Shown: in pieces, positions 1-7,838 of the stretch
Layout: each line of letters starts with the position of its first letter
Position numbering within the stretch: position 1 is the stretch's first letter
Assembly (NCBI GenBank): GCA_002450895.1
Contig: DKAR01000135.1
Location: forward strand, 1-22,200
Direction of reading: 5' to 3'
From: Proteobacteria bacterium UBA6921
GTDB lineage: Bacteria; Pseudomonadota; Gammaproteobacteria; SG8-11
DNA length: 22,200 nt
The notes under the pieces: model-generated
What the model saw: the letters and a program-made list of their open reading frames with translations, nothing else
Databases searched by the model: none
Told to the model about the DNA's origin: nothing
Made by a program: the position numbers and the translations under genes

Positions 1-136
1 CAATCAGCTGGCCCTGGAGAACATCAATCATCGCTTACAGGCGCTGTACGGCGGTGAAGCGGATATCAGCCACGAGCACACGGAGAGCTACTACACCGTT
101 ATCCTCACCGTGCCGGTCCAGGAAATATCCGCATGA
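1..136 (+). CDS. Sensor histidine kinase, C-terminal end (AlgZ/LytS type), partial
   Basis: The reading frame is open from the window edge and ends at a TGA overlapping the next gene's ATG (ATGA). The last 44 residues include LENINHRLQALYGG, which matches the end of the ATP-binding domain of LytS/AlgZ-type kinases, where a G-L-N-x-x-x-R-L segment precedes a short strand-rich tail (here YYTVILTVPV). In this family the kinase autophosphorylates and passes the phosphate to the LytTR regulator encoded next to it. The 4-base overlap with the regulator gene supports co-translation. The sensor and dimerisation parts lie outside the window, so the signal cannot be inferred. The identification rests on this tail plus the neighbour. 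Confidence 0.75.
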   Translation, partial: NQLALENINHRLQALYGGEADISHEHTESYYTVILTVPVQEISA

Positions 137-864
137 GAATTCTCATTGTCGATGATGAGCCTCTGGCACGCGCGCGCCTGAAGCGTCTGGTCCAGGAGCT
201 TGACGCAAAATGCAGCATCGCCGAAGCCGGCAACGGCAAGGAAGCGCTGCTGCGTTCCAGTGAACTGAATCCGGACATCGTGCTGCTCGACGTGCGCATG
301 CCCGAAATGGACGGCATCGAAACCGCGCAACAACTCGCGCGGCTGGCGAATCCACCCGCCGTGATTTTCACGACGGCGTTTTCCGAGCACGCGCTGCATG
401 CATTCGACGCGCAGGCGATCGACTATCTCGTCAAACCGATCCGCAAGGAGCGGCTGGAGCAGGCGCTCGCCAAAGCAAACCGATTGAACCGCGCGCAGCT
501 GGCGTCGCTGGAACAGTCCAACGAAAAACGCAAAGGCCGCTCACACCTGAGCGTGACGGTGCGCGGCAATCTCGAAGTGATTCCGATCGACGATGTGATC
601 TTCTTTCAAGCCGACCAGAAATACGTGCGCGTGCGCACCGCGCGCATGGAAGCGTTGATTGAAGATTCACTCAAGACACTCGAAGACGAATTCCCCGAGA
701 CCTTCCTGCGCATTCACCGCAACGCGCTGATCAACGTCGAGTTCATCACCGGCATCGAGAAAGACATGCTGGGCCGTGCGTTCATCAAACTGAGTGGCAC
801 GGAAGAGAAACTGGAAATCAGCCGGAGATTGCTGCCAGATGTCAGGCGGTATTTGAAGTCCTGA
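133..864 (+). CDS. algR: LytTR-family response regulator, AlgR-like
   Basis: This 243-residue protein has a receiver domain at about residues 1-118 and a LytTR DNA-binding domain at about 138-240. The receiver is complete: acidic pair D7-D8, phospho-acceptor D53 in LLDVRMPEMDG, T80/T81 and K101 in YLVKP. The LytTR half shows the usual pattern (IDDVIFFQADQKYVRVRT, then FLRIHRNALIN). AlgR-type regulators bind DNA when phosphorylated by AlgZ/FimS and, in Pseudomonas, control alginate, twitching and virulence genes. Here it follows an AlgZ-like kinase end with a 4-base overlap. In Pseudomonas algZ-algR is followed by hemC-hemD; here it is not, although hemX-hemY occur 13 kb away on the other strand. 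The name is by family and context; the target genes are unknown. Confidence 0.85.
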   Translation: MRILIVDDEPLARARLKRLVQELDAKCSIAEAGNGKEALLRSSELNPDIVLLDVRMPEMDGIETAQQLARLANPPAVIFTTAFSEHALHAFDAQAIDYLVKPIRKERLEQALAKANRLNRAQLASLEQSNEKRKGRSHLSVTVRGNLEVIPIDDVIFFQADQKYVRVRTARMEALIEDSLKTLEDEFPETFLRIHRNALINVEFITGIEKDMLGRAFIKLSGTEEKLEISRRLLPDVRRYLKS

Positions 865-915
865 CGCACTACCTTGCAGTCCATTCCAACGCGACAAGAC
901 CCGTTGTTCTGCTGC

Positions 916-979
916 CGTCATGCCCGCATCCAGCAAACTGCCTGAATGACTGGATTCCCGCCTACGCGGGAATAACACA
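916..979. repeat. REP-like palindromic element
   Basis: The segment after the regulator gene holds a perfect 8-bp inverted repeat, ATTCCCGC (954-961) and GCGGGAAT (966-973), with the 4-base loop CTAC. A related arm, GTCATGCCCGC, sits about 35 bases upstream. Elements of the type GTCATTCCCGCxxxxGCGGGAATCCA are dispersed in many proteobacterial genomes, usually between genes. It may also slow or stop transcription between the regulator gene and the convergent thioredoxin gene, but there is no T-run. Confidence 0.6.
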
Positions 980-1021
980 AGGGACTACGAGATAAACAAT
1001 CGATCTTGAGAAACGTTCGGC

Positions 1022-1516
1022 TTACTGATGGGTCAATCGCGCCCGAGCATCGTCGATCGCCATATCCAGATACGCGCTGTAAAACTCGGCATTCTCGATG
1101 CCGATGATGCTGGGAACCAGCTCGGTGCCCTTGGAATCGAACACCATGACGGTGGGCGTCACAAACACCTTGAAGCGCGAACGCAGCTGATCCTTGTCGA
1201 GCGGCTTGCCGTCGAAATCGCGCGTGTTCAGATAGCTGTCAATCATCACGCGCCGCACTTTCGCGCGACCTTCGAAGAGTCCGGAGGAATACGAAGGATT
1301 CAGGATGTCGCGGTCGAGTCGATCGCAAAAATCGCAGTGGTCCTGTGCGAACACCAGCACCAGCGGAACATTCGCGCGCTTCGCGTCGGCCGCGGCACGG
1401 GCTATGTCGTCCGTCGTTGGGACCGCGTCGCCCGCTGGAATCGCCAGGCCGGGGACGAGTAGCACCGCGGCGAACAGGCCGCGCCAAACGGAATTCAATG
1501 TGATCAGAGACTTCAT
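1022..1516 (-). CDS. Exported thioredoxin-fold protein (SoxW-like)
   Basis: The product is about 164 residues from the ATG at 1516. It starts with a signal-peptide-like stretch (basic start, then a hydrophobic run through LFAAVLLVPGLAIPA) and continues as a single thioredoxin fold. The redox motif is C-D-F-C in HCDFCDRL, and the cis-proline loop is VTPTV. Such proteins reduce or isomerise disulfides in the periplasm; proteins of this shape are often annotated as thioredoxin family or SoxW-like. An in-frame GTG at 1534 would add six residues before the signal peptide, and no strong Shine-Dalgarno decides between the two. The gene points away from the antiporter pair with only about 50-70 bases between starts. 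The substrate is unknown. Confidence 0.8.
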   Translation of the reverse strand: MKSLITLNSVWRGLFAAVLLVPGLAIPAGDAVPTTDDIARAAADAKRANVPLVLVFAQDHCDFCDRLDRDILNPSYSSGLFEGRAKVRRVMIDSYLNTRDFDGKPLDKDQLRSRFKVFVTPTVMVFDSKGTELVPSIIGIENAEFYSAYLDMAIDDARARLTHQ

Positions 1517-1534
1517 GCGGACTTCGCGACTCAC

Positions 1535-1583
1535 GCAACACCTGTGTCAGGTATACTCGCGCAAATTTTAACGAGCCGAAGCG
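1535..1583. promoter_or_regulatory. Divergent start region between thioredoxin and antiporter genes
   Basis: About 50 bases separate two divergent starts, so at least one promoter must lie here or inside the 5' end of a gene. A TATACT hexamer at 1552-1557 resembles a -10 box for the antiporter operon. No convincing -35 box is seen 16-18 bases upstream. Confidence 0.3.
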
Positions 1584-2789
1584 GTGGAAATACACACGTT
1601 TTTCATTATTCTGCTAGCAATTTTACTTTCAGCGCGCATTCTCGGCGAACTGGCGGCGCGCCTCGGCGCCCCACCTGTCATTGGTGAGCTGGCAGCCGGT
1701 GTGTTGCTGGGCCCCAGCCTGCTCGGTTGGGTTGAGCCCGCGCCAGTAATTCGACTCCTCGCAGAAATCGGCATCATCCTGTTGCTGTTCGAAGTCGGGC
1801 TCGAAACCGATTTGCAGCGTCTGGCGAAGACCGGTTTCAAACCGGTGATGGTGGCCTTTGCAGGCGTGGCGCTGCCCTTCGCCGGCGGTTTCGGCGTGGC
1901 CTATAGCCTGTTCGGACTGGATCTGCTCGTGGCTCTGTTCATTGGTGGCACGCTGACGGCCACGTCGATCGGGATCACGGTTCGCGTGCTGACCGACCTG
2001 AATCGCCACCGCAGCCATGAAGCGCAAGTCGTGCTCGGCGCCGCGGTGCTCGATGATGTGATGGGCGTGATCCTGCTGGCACTGCTTTATGAGTTTTCAA
2101 AGGGCGGCGGGATTAGCCTCACGAACACCGGCAAGGTCGTCCTCTTCATCGCGCTGTTCATGGTGCTGGCACCGCTGGCGGCGAAGTTGATCGCCGAAAT
2201 CATCAATCGCTTCGAACGCCGCAGCCAGATCCCCGGGCTGCTGCCGTCGACGGTTGTTTCGCTGGTGCTGTTCTTTGCCTGGTTGTCCCACGCAGTGGGC
2301 GCGCCGGAACTGATCGGCGGCTTCGCGGCGGGGCTCGCCTTGTCACGCCGCTTCGTGATGCCCATGGCCATCGCGATACGGACCAACGAAGACTTCGCGC
2401 ACCGCGTCGAGGAACAGATGAAACCGATTTCGCATCTGTTCACCCCCATCTTCTTCGTGGTCGTCGGCCTGTCATTGAATTTTCGTGAAATCGACTGGAC
2501 GTCTTCATTTGTCTGGCTATTCTCAACAGCGCTGTTCATTGTTGCCTTGCTTGGAAAGCTGGCCGCCGGATTTGTAATCAAGGAGCCGCTGTTTAATCGC
2601 ATTGCCATCGGATTGGCAATGACACCGCGCGGCGAAGTCGGCCTGATTTTCGCGGAACTGGGCCGATCTTCCGGCATCCTCAGTGGAGAGATTTATGCCG
2701 CGCTGATTTTGGTCGTTGCATTGACCACGCTACTGCCACCATTTGCACTGAAATACTTCTATAGCAGGCCTTCCGCGACGACTACATGA
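1584..2789 (+). CDS. Cation/proton antiporter, CPA2 family (first of a pair)
   Basis: This 401-residue integral membrane protein has about 12-13 hydrophobic segments and the Na+/H+ exchanger fold. Early family motifs are visible (PPVIGELAAGVLLGPS, then LLLFEVGLETD). The ion-binding motif is VLDDVMGV, with the adjacent aspartates D157-D158 typical of electrogenic CPA2 antiporters. There is no C-terminal TrkA-N/RCK domain, so it is not a full KefB/KefC protein. It starts at GTG; no in-frame ATG lies nearby and the ribosome-binding site is weak. It overlaps the next antiporter gene by 4 bases (ATGA), implying coordinated synthesis and possibly a complex. Na+ or K+ exchanged for H+ at the inner membrane is the likely role; the ion cannot be read from sequence. 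Confidence 0.88.
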   Translation: MEIHTFFIILLAILLSARILGELAARLGAPPVIGELAAGVLLGPSLLGWVEPAPVIRLLAEIGIILLLFEVGLETDLQRLAKTGFKPVMVAFAGVALPFAGGFGVAYSLFGLDLLVALFIGGTLTATSIGITVRVLTDLNRHRSHEAQVVLGAAVLDDVMGVILLALLYEFSKGGGISLTNTGKVVLFIALFMVLAPLAAKLIAEIINRFERRSQIPGLLPSTVVSLVLFFAWLSHAVGAPELIGGFAAGLALSRRFVMPMAIAIRTNEDFAHRVEEQMKPISHLFTPIFFVVVGLSLNFREIDWTSSFVWLFSTALFIVALLGKLAAGFVIKEPLFNRIAIGLAMTPRGEVGLIFAELGRSSGILSGEIYAALILVVALTTLLPPFALKYFYSRPSATTT

Positions 2790-4003
2790 ACGGACATCTT
2801 TTTCCCATCTGGCCACCCGAGTTCAATCAGTTCATTTTATTTGGCCTGATCCTGATCGCGGGATTAATCGGGGGTCAGCTCGCGCACCGCACCGGCTACC
2901 TGCCCCGCATCACCGGCTACATCATCGCCGGATTTTTGCTGGGACCCAGTGTGACGAACCTGATCGACGGCACCCTGCTCGCCAACGCGCGCGTGTTTGT
3001 CGATATCGCGCTCGGACTGATTCTGTTTCAACTCGGCATGCTGCTCGACGTGCGCGCGGTCGGCAAAGACCGCACGCTGCTCGCCACCAGCGCCCTGGAA
3101 AGTGCGTTGTCATTCATTCTCATTTTTGGTTCATTGGCATTGATGGGCATCAAGCCGATCTATGCGGCGCTTGCGGCCGCCGCCGGCATTTCCGTTTCGC
3201 CCGCGGTTGTGCTGCTGGTCGTGCGCGAACTGGATGCCAAGGGGCCGATCACCGATCGCGCCATCAACCTCGTCGCACTCAACAACGTGATTTCATTTTT
3301 CGCGTTCACGCTGATTCTTCCTACACTGCATGCCGAGCAAAACGCAGGTCTCGTCACGATCATTCTGCAACCCATGTATGCGCTGTTTGGTTCGATACTG
3401 GTCGCCTATGGCCTGGCGCACGCGACGGTTCGCATCGCCAAGCTGGTCGGAAAATCGCACGCGGTACAGTTCGCGTTATTGATCGGCATGATCATGGCCG
3501 CCATCGGCACGGCAAAGTTGTTTGCTGTCTCACAGCTGCTCACCCTGCTTTCGCTGGGCATCATGATCAAAACAATCGATCGCGAGGAAAGCCTGCTCAG
3601 CATCGAGTTTGGACACGGCGGCGGCATCTTCTTCATCATCCTGTTCGCCGTGTCTGGCGCGAATCTTCATCTCAACGAACTGGCCGTCGCGTTCGCGGCG
3701 GCGATGCTGTTTGTGTTTGCGCGCTTCGTGGCAAAAACCGGCGCCATTTACGTCGTGTCACGCTACTGGGCCGGCTACGATACCAAGCAATCTGTGATGC
3801 TCAGCCTCACCATGCTTCCGATGGCGGGACTGGCCATTGGGATCGTCAACCAGATCACCGAGATGTATCCTGAATTTGGCGCCGAGTTCGGCACCATTGT
3901 GCTCGCCGCCGTTGCAATCCTGGAAACCCTTGGACCGATTGCTACCGAGTTCGCGCTGAAGCGCACCGGCGAAGTACCGACGGACGCCAAAGTCGAGCAC
4001 TAA
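2786..4003 (+). CDS. CPA2-type antiporter paralogue with Asn-Asn in place of Asp-Asp
   Basis: This 405-residue protein has about 12-13 membrane segments and the same fold as its upstream neighbour (RITGYIIAGFLLGPS; ILFQLGMLLDVRA). Where the neighbour has VLDDVMGV this one reads ALNNVISF (N166-N167, codons AAC AAC). Both ion-binding aspartates of the electrogenic class are therefore missing, and the single Asp of electroneutral ND-type exchangers is missing too. It is otherwise intact. It may be a non-transporting or regulatory partner of the first protein, or use another site. The last 330 bases (3674-4003) recur without gaps at 9495-9824 as a truncated copy. The gene overlaps its neighbour by 4 bases. 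Confidence 0.85.
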   Translation: MNGHLFPIWPPEFNQFILFGLILIAGLIGGQLAHRTGYLPRITGYIIAGFLLGPSVTNLIDGTLLANARVFVDIALGLILFQLGMLLDVRAVGKDRTLLATSALESALSFILIFGSLALMGIKPIYAALAAAAGISVSPAVVLLVVRELDAKGPITDRAINLVALNNVISFFAFTLILPTLHAEQNAGLVTIILQPMYALFGSILVAYGLAHATVRIAKLVGKSHAVQFALLIGMIMAAIGTAKLFAVSQLLTLLSLGIMIKTIDREESLLSIEFGHGGGIFFIILFAVSGANLHLNELAVAFAAAMLFVFARFVAKTGAIYVVSRYWAGYDTKQSVMLSLTMLPMAGLAIGIVNQITEMYPEFGAEFGTIVLAAVAILETLGPIATEFALKRTGEVPTDAKVEH

Positions 4004-4009
4004 GTCAAA

Positions 4010-4046
4010 ACGACGATTGAGACGTGACGCGACTCAATACTGTCGT
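4010..4046 (+). terminator. Possible terminator after the antiporter operon
   Basis: An imperfect stem begins six bases after the stop codon. ACGAC-x-ATTGAG (4010-4021) pairs with CTCAAT-xxx-GTCGT (4033-4046) around an 11-base loop. No clear T-run follows, so factor-independent termination is uncertain. The remnant copy at 9825 has a different hairpin in the equivalent place. Confidence 0.35.
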
Positions 4047-4123
4047 TCTACCAAGCCGACGCGCCATTTCCCGGGTTTGCGCGGTCTTTGAACCTATTGA
4101 AAGTATAACGAGTGTTGGTTTTC

Positions 4124-4160
4124 TTCGACGTCGAACGTAGTTCGACCTGCTCTGTCGACA
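4124..4160. promoter_or_regulatory. Cluster of TCGAC palindromes upstream of the kinase operon
   Basis: The 285-base gap before the kinase gene holds a perfect 12-bp palindrome, TTCGACGTCGAA (4124-4135). A further TTCGAC half-site follows at 4141, then the 8-bp palindrome TGTCGACA (4153-4160). Three related sites within 37 bases suggest an operator, plausibly for the LuxR-type regulator encoded downstream, but this is inference. A TATACT hexamer lies at 4223-4228 and TTGACT at 4214-4219; they are too close together to form one promoter. A TATAAC is also present at 4104-4109. Nothing else was recognised in 4047-4288. Confidence 0.35.
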
Positions 4161-4288
4161 CACCCCGTTCATTTTTTTCCAGTATTTTCGTTCGCATCTC
4201 CAGTACAGTGCGTTTGACTTTGTATACTTTTCGATGGCTGCTCACTATTTGCCAATAGACTGGTTCAAACAACGCGAGCGCACAACGA

Positions 4289-5683
4289 ATGATGTCGACC
4301 AACAAAGCGTGGCGCACGCCGCTGATGCTGATCACAGCGGCGATCTTGCCGTTGCTGGTGGTCGTACCTTTTGTGTATCTCACCCTAACCACCGACATGA
4401 GCAGAATGGCGGCGCGTCAGATTGACGAGTTCAAACCAATCGTGATGGATGCGCACAAATCGGAGTTACGAAACGCGGTGCAGGTCGCCCAAAACGTGAT
4501 TAAGCACGTGCGCAATACGCGAGGCGATTCCGCGGACGCCAAGCGAGATGCGCTCGCCCTGCTACGCACCATGGATGCAGGCGACGACTTCTACCTATTT
4601 GTTTACGACTTGAATGGCGTCAGTCTCATGCATCCACGCTTGCCGTCATGGGAAGGGACATCGAAGTGGGAGTTCCAGGATAAGAACGGAAAATTCCTTA
4701 TCCAGGAGCTGATACAAGCCGCACGGCGCGGCGGCGACTACGTCGATTATGTGTTCCTGCGTCCCGAGACTGGAAAGCTAGAACCCAAATTGGGTTACGC
4801 GGAAATGGTTCCGGACTGGAACTGGATGATTGGAACCGGACTCTATCTAGACCAGCTGAGTCGGACGAACACGCTAATCAAGGCAACGACGGATAGCGCG
4901 GTATCGGGCATGACCGAGCGGATGCTGATGGTCGCGTTGTTTTCGGTGCTCGTAGTATCGGCAACCGGATTTGGTTTTAATTTAGTCGAGCAACGTCGCG
5001 CAAACGCAAAGTTGCGGGCCATGGCCCAACAAGTCGTGCTCTCCCAGGAAACGGAGCGCGCCCGTGTAGCTCGCGAGCTTCACGACGGAGTCAGCCAATG
5101 GCTCGCTTCCGTCAAATTTATGTTGGAGTCGGCGCTCGTGCACTCCGAGCGAAACAGTCCGGACACGACCACGTTGCTGCGCAATGGATTGCAACAGATG
5201 CGCGATGCGATGCGCGAGGTACGACGGATATCGCATGGGTTGCGCCCGACACTTTTGGACGACCTTCCCCTTTCGAGTGCACTTGAACAAACCGCGCGCG
5301 AGTTCTCGGAGCGCAGTGGCGTTGCCGTGGTAACTCAGATTCCGCAGCCGACACAACGAGCGCCGGATGCCATCGCGACCGCCGTGTTTCGCCTGACACA
5401 GGAGGCGCTGGGCAATATCGAACGACATGCGGGAGCAAAACGAGTGCAGATAACGCTCGACTTTCCCGAGCACTCCACTGCGCTACACCTTGAGATAGCT
5501 GATGACGGCTCAGGTTTTGACGTCGACGCACTGTTGCGCTTGCCCCGCGCCGGATTGGGGTTGACCAACATGCGCGAACGCATCGAAATGCTCGGTGGTC
5601 TGTTTGGTGTAACGTCAGGTTCTGGCGGAACCACGATCGTGGTTCATTTTCCTTCACACGCATTGAAAGGAGCATTGTCGTAA
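4289..5683 (+). CDS. Membrane sensor histidine kinase with periplasmic Cache domain (NarL/HisKA_3 type)
   Basis: This 464-residue kinase has a TM segment at about 11-33, a periplasmic single Cache domain at about 40-195 and a second TM at about 212-232. A short linker leads to HisKA_3 (about 250-320) and an HATPase domain (about 360-456). The Cache domain shows the typical FYLFVYDLNG, GTS-containing loop and WNWMIGTGLYLD end. The phospho-acceptor is H265 in ARELHDGVSQ, the N-box is QEALGNIERHA (N376), and the G-boxes are DDGSGF and GLGLTNMRERI. Cache domains of this type usually bind small carboxylates or similar metabolites directly. Two ATG codons stand in tandem at 4289 and 4292. The stop overlaps the next start by one base (TAATG). 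It opens the operon and presumably phosphorylates the regulator at 6138; the ligand is unknown. Confidence 0.9.
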   Translation: MMSTNKAWRTPLMLITAAILPLLVVVPFVYLTLTTDMSRMAARQIDEFKPIVMDAHKSELRNAVQVAQNVIKHVRNTRGDSADAKRDALALLRTMDAGDDFYLFVYDLNGVSLMHPRLPSWEGTSKWEFQDKNGKFLIQELIQAARRGGDYVDYVFLRPETGKLEPKLGYAEMVPDWNWMIGTGLYLDQLSRTNTLIKATTDSAVSGMTERMLMVALFSVLVVSATGFGFNLVEQRRANAKLRAMAQQVVLSQETERARVARELHDGVSQWLASVKFMLESALVHSERNSPDTTTLLRNGLQQMRDAMREVRRISHGLRPTLLDDLPLSSALEQTAREFSERSGVAVVTQIPQPTQRAPDAIATAVFRLTQEALGNIERHAGAKRVQITLDFPEHSTALHLEIADDGSGFDVDALLRLPRAGLGLTNMRERIEMLGGLFGVTSGSGGTTIVVHFPSHALKGALS

Positions 5684-6141
5684 TGAGCACGATAACTCCA
5701 ACGATGGGCTCTACGGGAGCTGCTCACAAAGTGCGTCTGCTGCTCGTGGACGTGCACGACATTTCGCGCCACAGTTTTCGGCAATTGTTGGACGCCATTG
5801 GAACCTTTGAAATTGTTGGCGATACCGGCGACACAACCGAGGCCATGTCACTTGCTGAGACTCGCTGTCCCGATGTCGTACTGATGAGCGTGCGCGTACG
5901 TGGCTCCAGCGGAATCGAAATGACGCGACGTTTTCGCGCGATGTTGCCCGCGCCGAAGGTGGTAATCCTTACGCTCTACGACAGCCCCGAATATATCCAG
6001 GAAACGGCGCGAGCGGGGGCCAACGGCTATGTGCTCAAGGAGGCGCCGATAGAACAACTGTTGCAAGCGATCGACACCGTGTTGCAAGGCAAGACCTACA
6101 GCAGCCCGGGGTTACCGCCATTGGAGCCACTCAAATCATGA
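5683..6141 (+). CDS. Stand-alone degenerate receiver lacking the phospho-acceptor Asp
   Basis: This 152-residue protein is only a receiver domain (about residues 17-135) with no output domain. The fold is preserved: LLLVDVHD at the first strand, T97 in VILTLYD and K119 in YVLKEA. The position that should be Asp reads Ser: DVVLMSVRVRGSSGIE, S69 (codon AGC). The acidic pair is reduced to D23 followed by V24. Conventional phosphorylation should therefore be impossible. Receivers of this kind can act as dimerisation partners, adaptors or phosphorylation-independent switches. An AAAGGAG Shine-Dalgarno at 5666-5672 inside the kinase gene gives it its own strong initiation site. It overlaps the next gene by 4 bases. 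It is most likely an adaptor between the kinase and the LuxR-type regulator. Confidence 0.88.
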   Translation: MSTITPTMGSTGAAHKVRLLLVDVHDISRHSFRQLLDAIGTFEIVGDTGDTTEAMSLAETRCPDVVLMSVRVRGSSGIEMTRRFRAMLPAPKVVILTLYDSPEYIQETARAGANGYVLKEAPIEQLLQAIDTVLQGKTYSSPGLPPLEPLKS

Positions 6142-6923
6142 ATCCTGTCTCGAGCGCAACAGGAACCACTCCATCGATCCGGGTGATGTTCGTTGACGAC
6201 GAAGCGCTCACGCGCGTGGGCCTGCGCGCATTGTTAGAGGCATACGCGCCGCGCATCGCAGTGATCGCTGAAGCGCGCAGTGCAAGCGAAGCCTTCTCAT
6301 TGCTGGGGTCGCACAATGCGGACATCGTGCTGACGGACTTGCGAATGCAGGGTAACAGCCACAGCGGTCTCGAACTCGTCGCTTCGATACGTCAGCAATA
6401 TCCCGATTTGCCGGTGCTCGTGGTGACGGGACATAACGACGACGCCATGATCGTCCGCGTATTCAAGGCGGGAGCGTCCGGATTCGTGTCCAAGGAAGGT
6501 GAGGCGGGAGAAATCCTACGCGCCATCGAGACGGTGCACGGCGGTGCAACTTTCTTCCCGCGCAATTTACAGCGGTTGTTGGATGCGGAACGCAGCAAAC
6601 CGACGTTGAGTCGGCGTGAACAGGAAGTCTGCGACCTGATTGCGATCGACATGAGCAGCAAGGAAATCGCGCGCGCGCTTGGCATCGACTACCGCACCGT
6701 GGACACGCACCGTGGCAACATCGTTACTAAGCTGGGCAAGAGCGGTTTGGAATTGCATCGCCATTGCATGGACGAGTTGAATGCGCGATTTCCGGAATTG
6801 GTGCGACGCGATTCCAAAGCCAAGCTGATTACTATTCTGGCGCACCATGGCGTCAGTCAAAAGTTGATGTGTTCTCGCCTTGGATTGACCGAGGCCGAAG
6901 TGGCCGCGCTTTTAACGAAATAG
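6138..6923 (+). CDS. NarL/FixJ-type response regulator with C-terminal extension
   Basis: This 261-residue protein has a complete receiver at about 13-135: D20-D21, phospho-acceptor D67 in IVLTDLRM, T97 and K119. A LuxR-type helix-turn-helix follows at about 155-203 (TLSRREQEVCDLIA, KEIARALGI, YRTVDTHRGNIVTKLG). NarL-type regulators normally end soon after this helix; here about 55 more residues follow. The tail includes a helical segment, VSQKLMCSRLGLTEAEVAALL, that looks like a further small helix-turn-helix or interaction motif. It is the likely DNA-binding output of the kinase at 4289 and starts by ATGA overlap with the degenerate receiver gene. Its targets probably include its own operon, where palindromes lie at 4124-4160. 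Confidence 0.9.
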   Translation: MNPVSSATGTTPSIRVMFVDDEALTRVGLRALLEAYAPRIAVIAEARSASEAFSLLGSHNADIVLTDLRMQGNSHSGLELVASIRQQYPDLPVLVVTGHNDDAMIVRVFKAGASGFVSKEGEAGEILRAIETVHGGATFFPRNLQRLLDAERSKPTLSRREQEVCDLIAIDMSSKEIARALGIDYRTVDTHRGNIVTKLGKSGLELHRHCMDELNARFPELVRRDSKAKLITILAHHGVSQKLMCSRLGLTEAEVAALLTK

Positions 6924-7052
6924 ATTTTACACACCCTCTCCAACTCTGCGGCTATGTGTTCACACGTAGTCGTGATGCGCAGTTGTACCGAAGCTTTTCC
7001 TCCCCGCTTTCTCGAAACTGTTTTCAAGGTGAAAGCATGGCGAGGGGGACAA

Positions 7053-7838
7053 ATGCACCCGACGACCGACTATGACGCCACGACCCGCGTGGTGAAAGTG
7101 TGGCTGGTTCGCGGCGCTGCCGTAATGGCCACGCTGGGATTGCTGGTCGCTCTGGCCCCGATCATCTGGATCGCCGTATCTTCGGCGGCCGGAATTGCTG
7201 TGCTAGCTGGCGTTACTGCGATCGGAATTGCCGCGTTTCAGGCCTTGCCACTGGCGATGCAGAAACTCGAAAACCGCGTATTGCACGCGCGCAAATCGGA
7301 GGCACGCTCCAATCCGGTTGAGCAGTTGCAAAACGAAGTATTGCGTCGCGCCGAGCGCTTGCAGTCGTTTCGCCAGGCTTTGGTCGTCGTCGGCGGGCAG
7401 ATTGAGTCCATTGGCCAGTTACTGGTGGATCGTCATCACCGTGACCCGAACCACGTGTTGGATCGTCAGCAACGAGCCCTGCAACGACTGCAACAATTTC
7501 ACAGCGTCAATCTCGCCCGTCTCAGTCAGGCACAAGCGGCACTCGATGAATTCCGGTTCACCGTAGAACGCAAGGAGAGTGAATGGCGCATTGCGCTGGC
7601 GATTGGGGAAGCTAACGAATTGCTGGACCCCAACACCACAGACGACCTCATTCAACACCTGCTGACAGATGTCGCGTTACACAGCGTTCAAGAACGCTTC
7701 AATCGTGTGTTTGCGGAACTGGATATGCAGATGCGCAGCCTTGACGGACCGGCCCGAAAAATTCTCGATGATCACAATTTCGATAACGTGGGTGCTTTGC
7801 TCATAACCCCACAACCAACGTCCGGGAGTACGCCATGA
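7053..7838 (+). CDS. Two-TM membrane protein with long coiled coil, function unknown
   Basis: From the ATG at 7053 the product is 261 residues. Two hydrophobic segments (about 22-42 and 43-66) form a hairpin, so both ends should be on the same side, probably cytoplasmic. They are followed by a long charged, Gln/Arg/Leu-rich helical region (about 85-180, probable coiled coil) and a second helical stretch (about 195-240). The start is chosen for the strong Shine-Dalgarno GAGGGGG at 7042-7048; the frame stays open up to an ATG at 6954, but that extension lacks a good site and looks non-coding. The gene follows the regulator after 129 bases and overlaps a small membrane-peptide gene by 4 bases. 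I do not recognise the family. A membrane scaffold for the signalling proteins is a guess. Confidence 0.7.
   Translation: MHPTTDYDATTRVVKVWLVRGAAVMATLGLLVALAPIIWIAVSSAAGIAVLAGVTAIGIAAFQALPLAMQKLENRVLHARKSEARSNPVEQLQNEVLRRAERLQSFRQALVVVGGQIESIGQLLVDRHHRDPNHVLDRQQRALQRLQQFHSVNLARLSQAQAALDEFRFTVERKESEWRIALAIGEANELLDPNTTDDLIQHLLTDVALHSVQERFNRVFAELDMQMRSLDGPARKILDDHNFDNVGALLITPQPTSGSTP

Noticed and set aside
6954..7052. In-frame N-terminal extension of the coiled-coil protein starting at ATG 6954
   Set aside because: The added 33 residues have no ribosome-binding site and no recognisable feature, whereas ATG 7053 follows GAGGGGG at the right distance.
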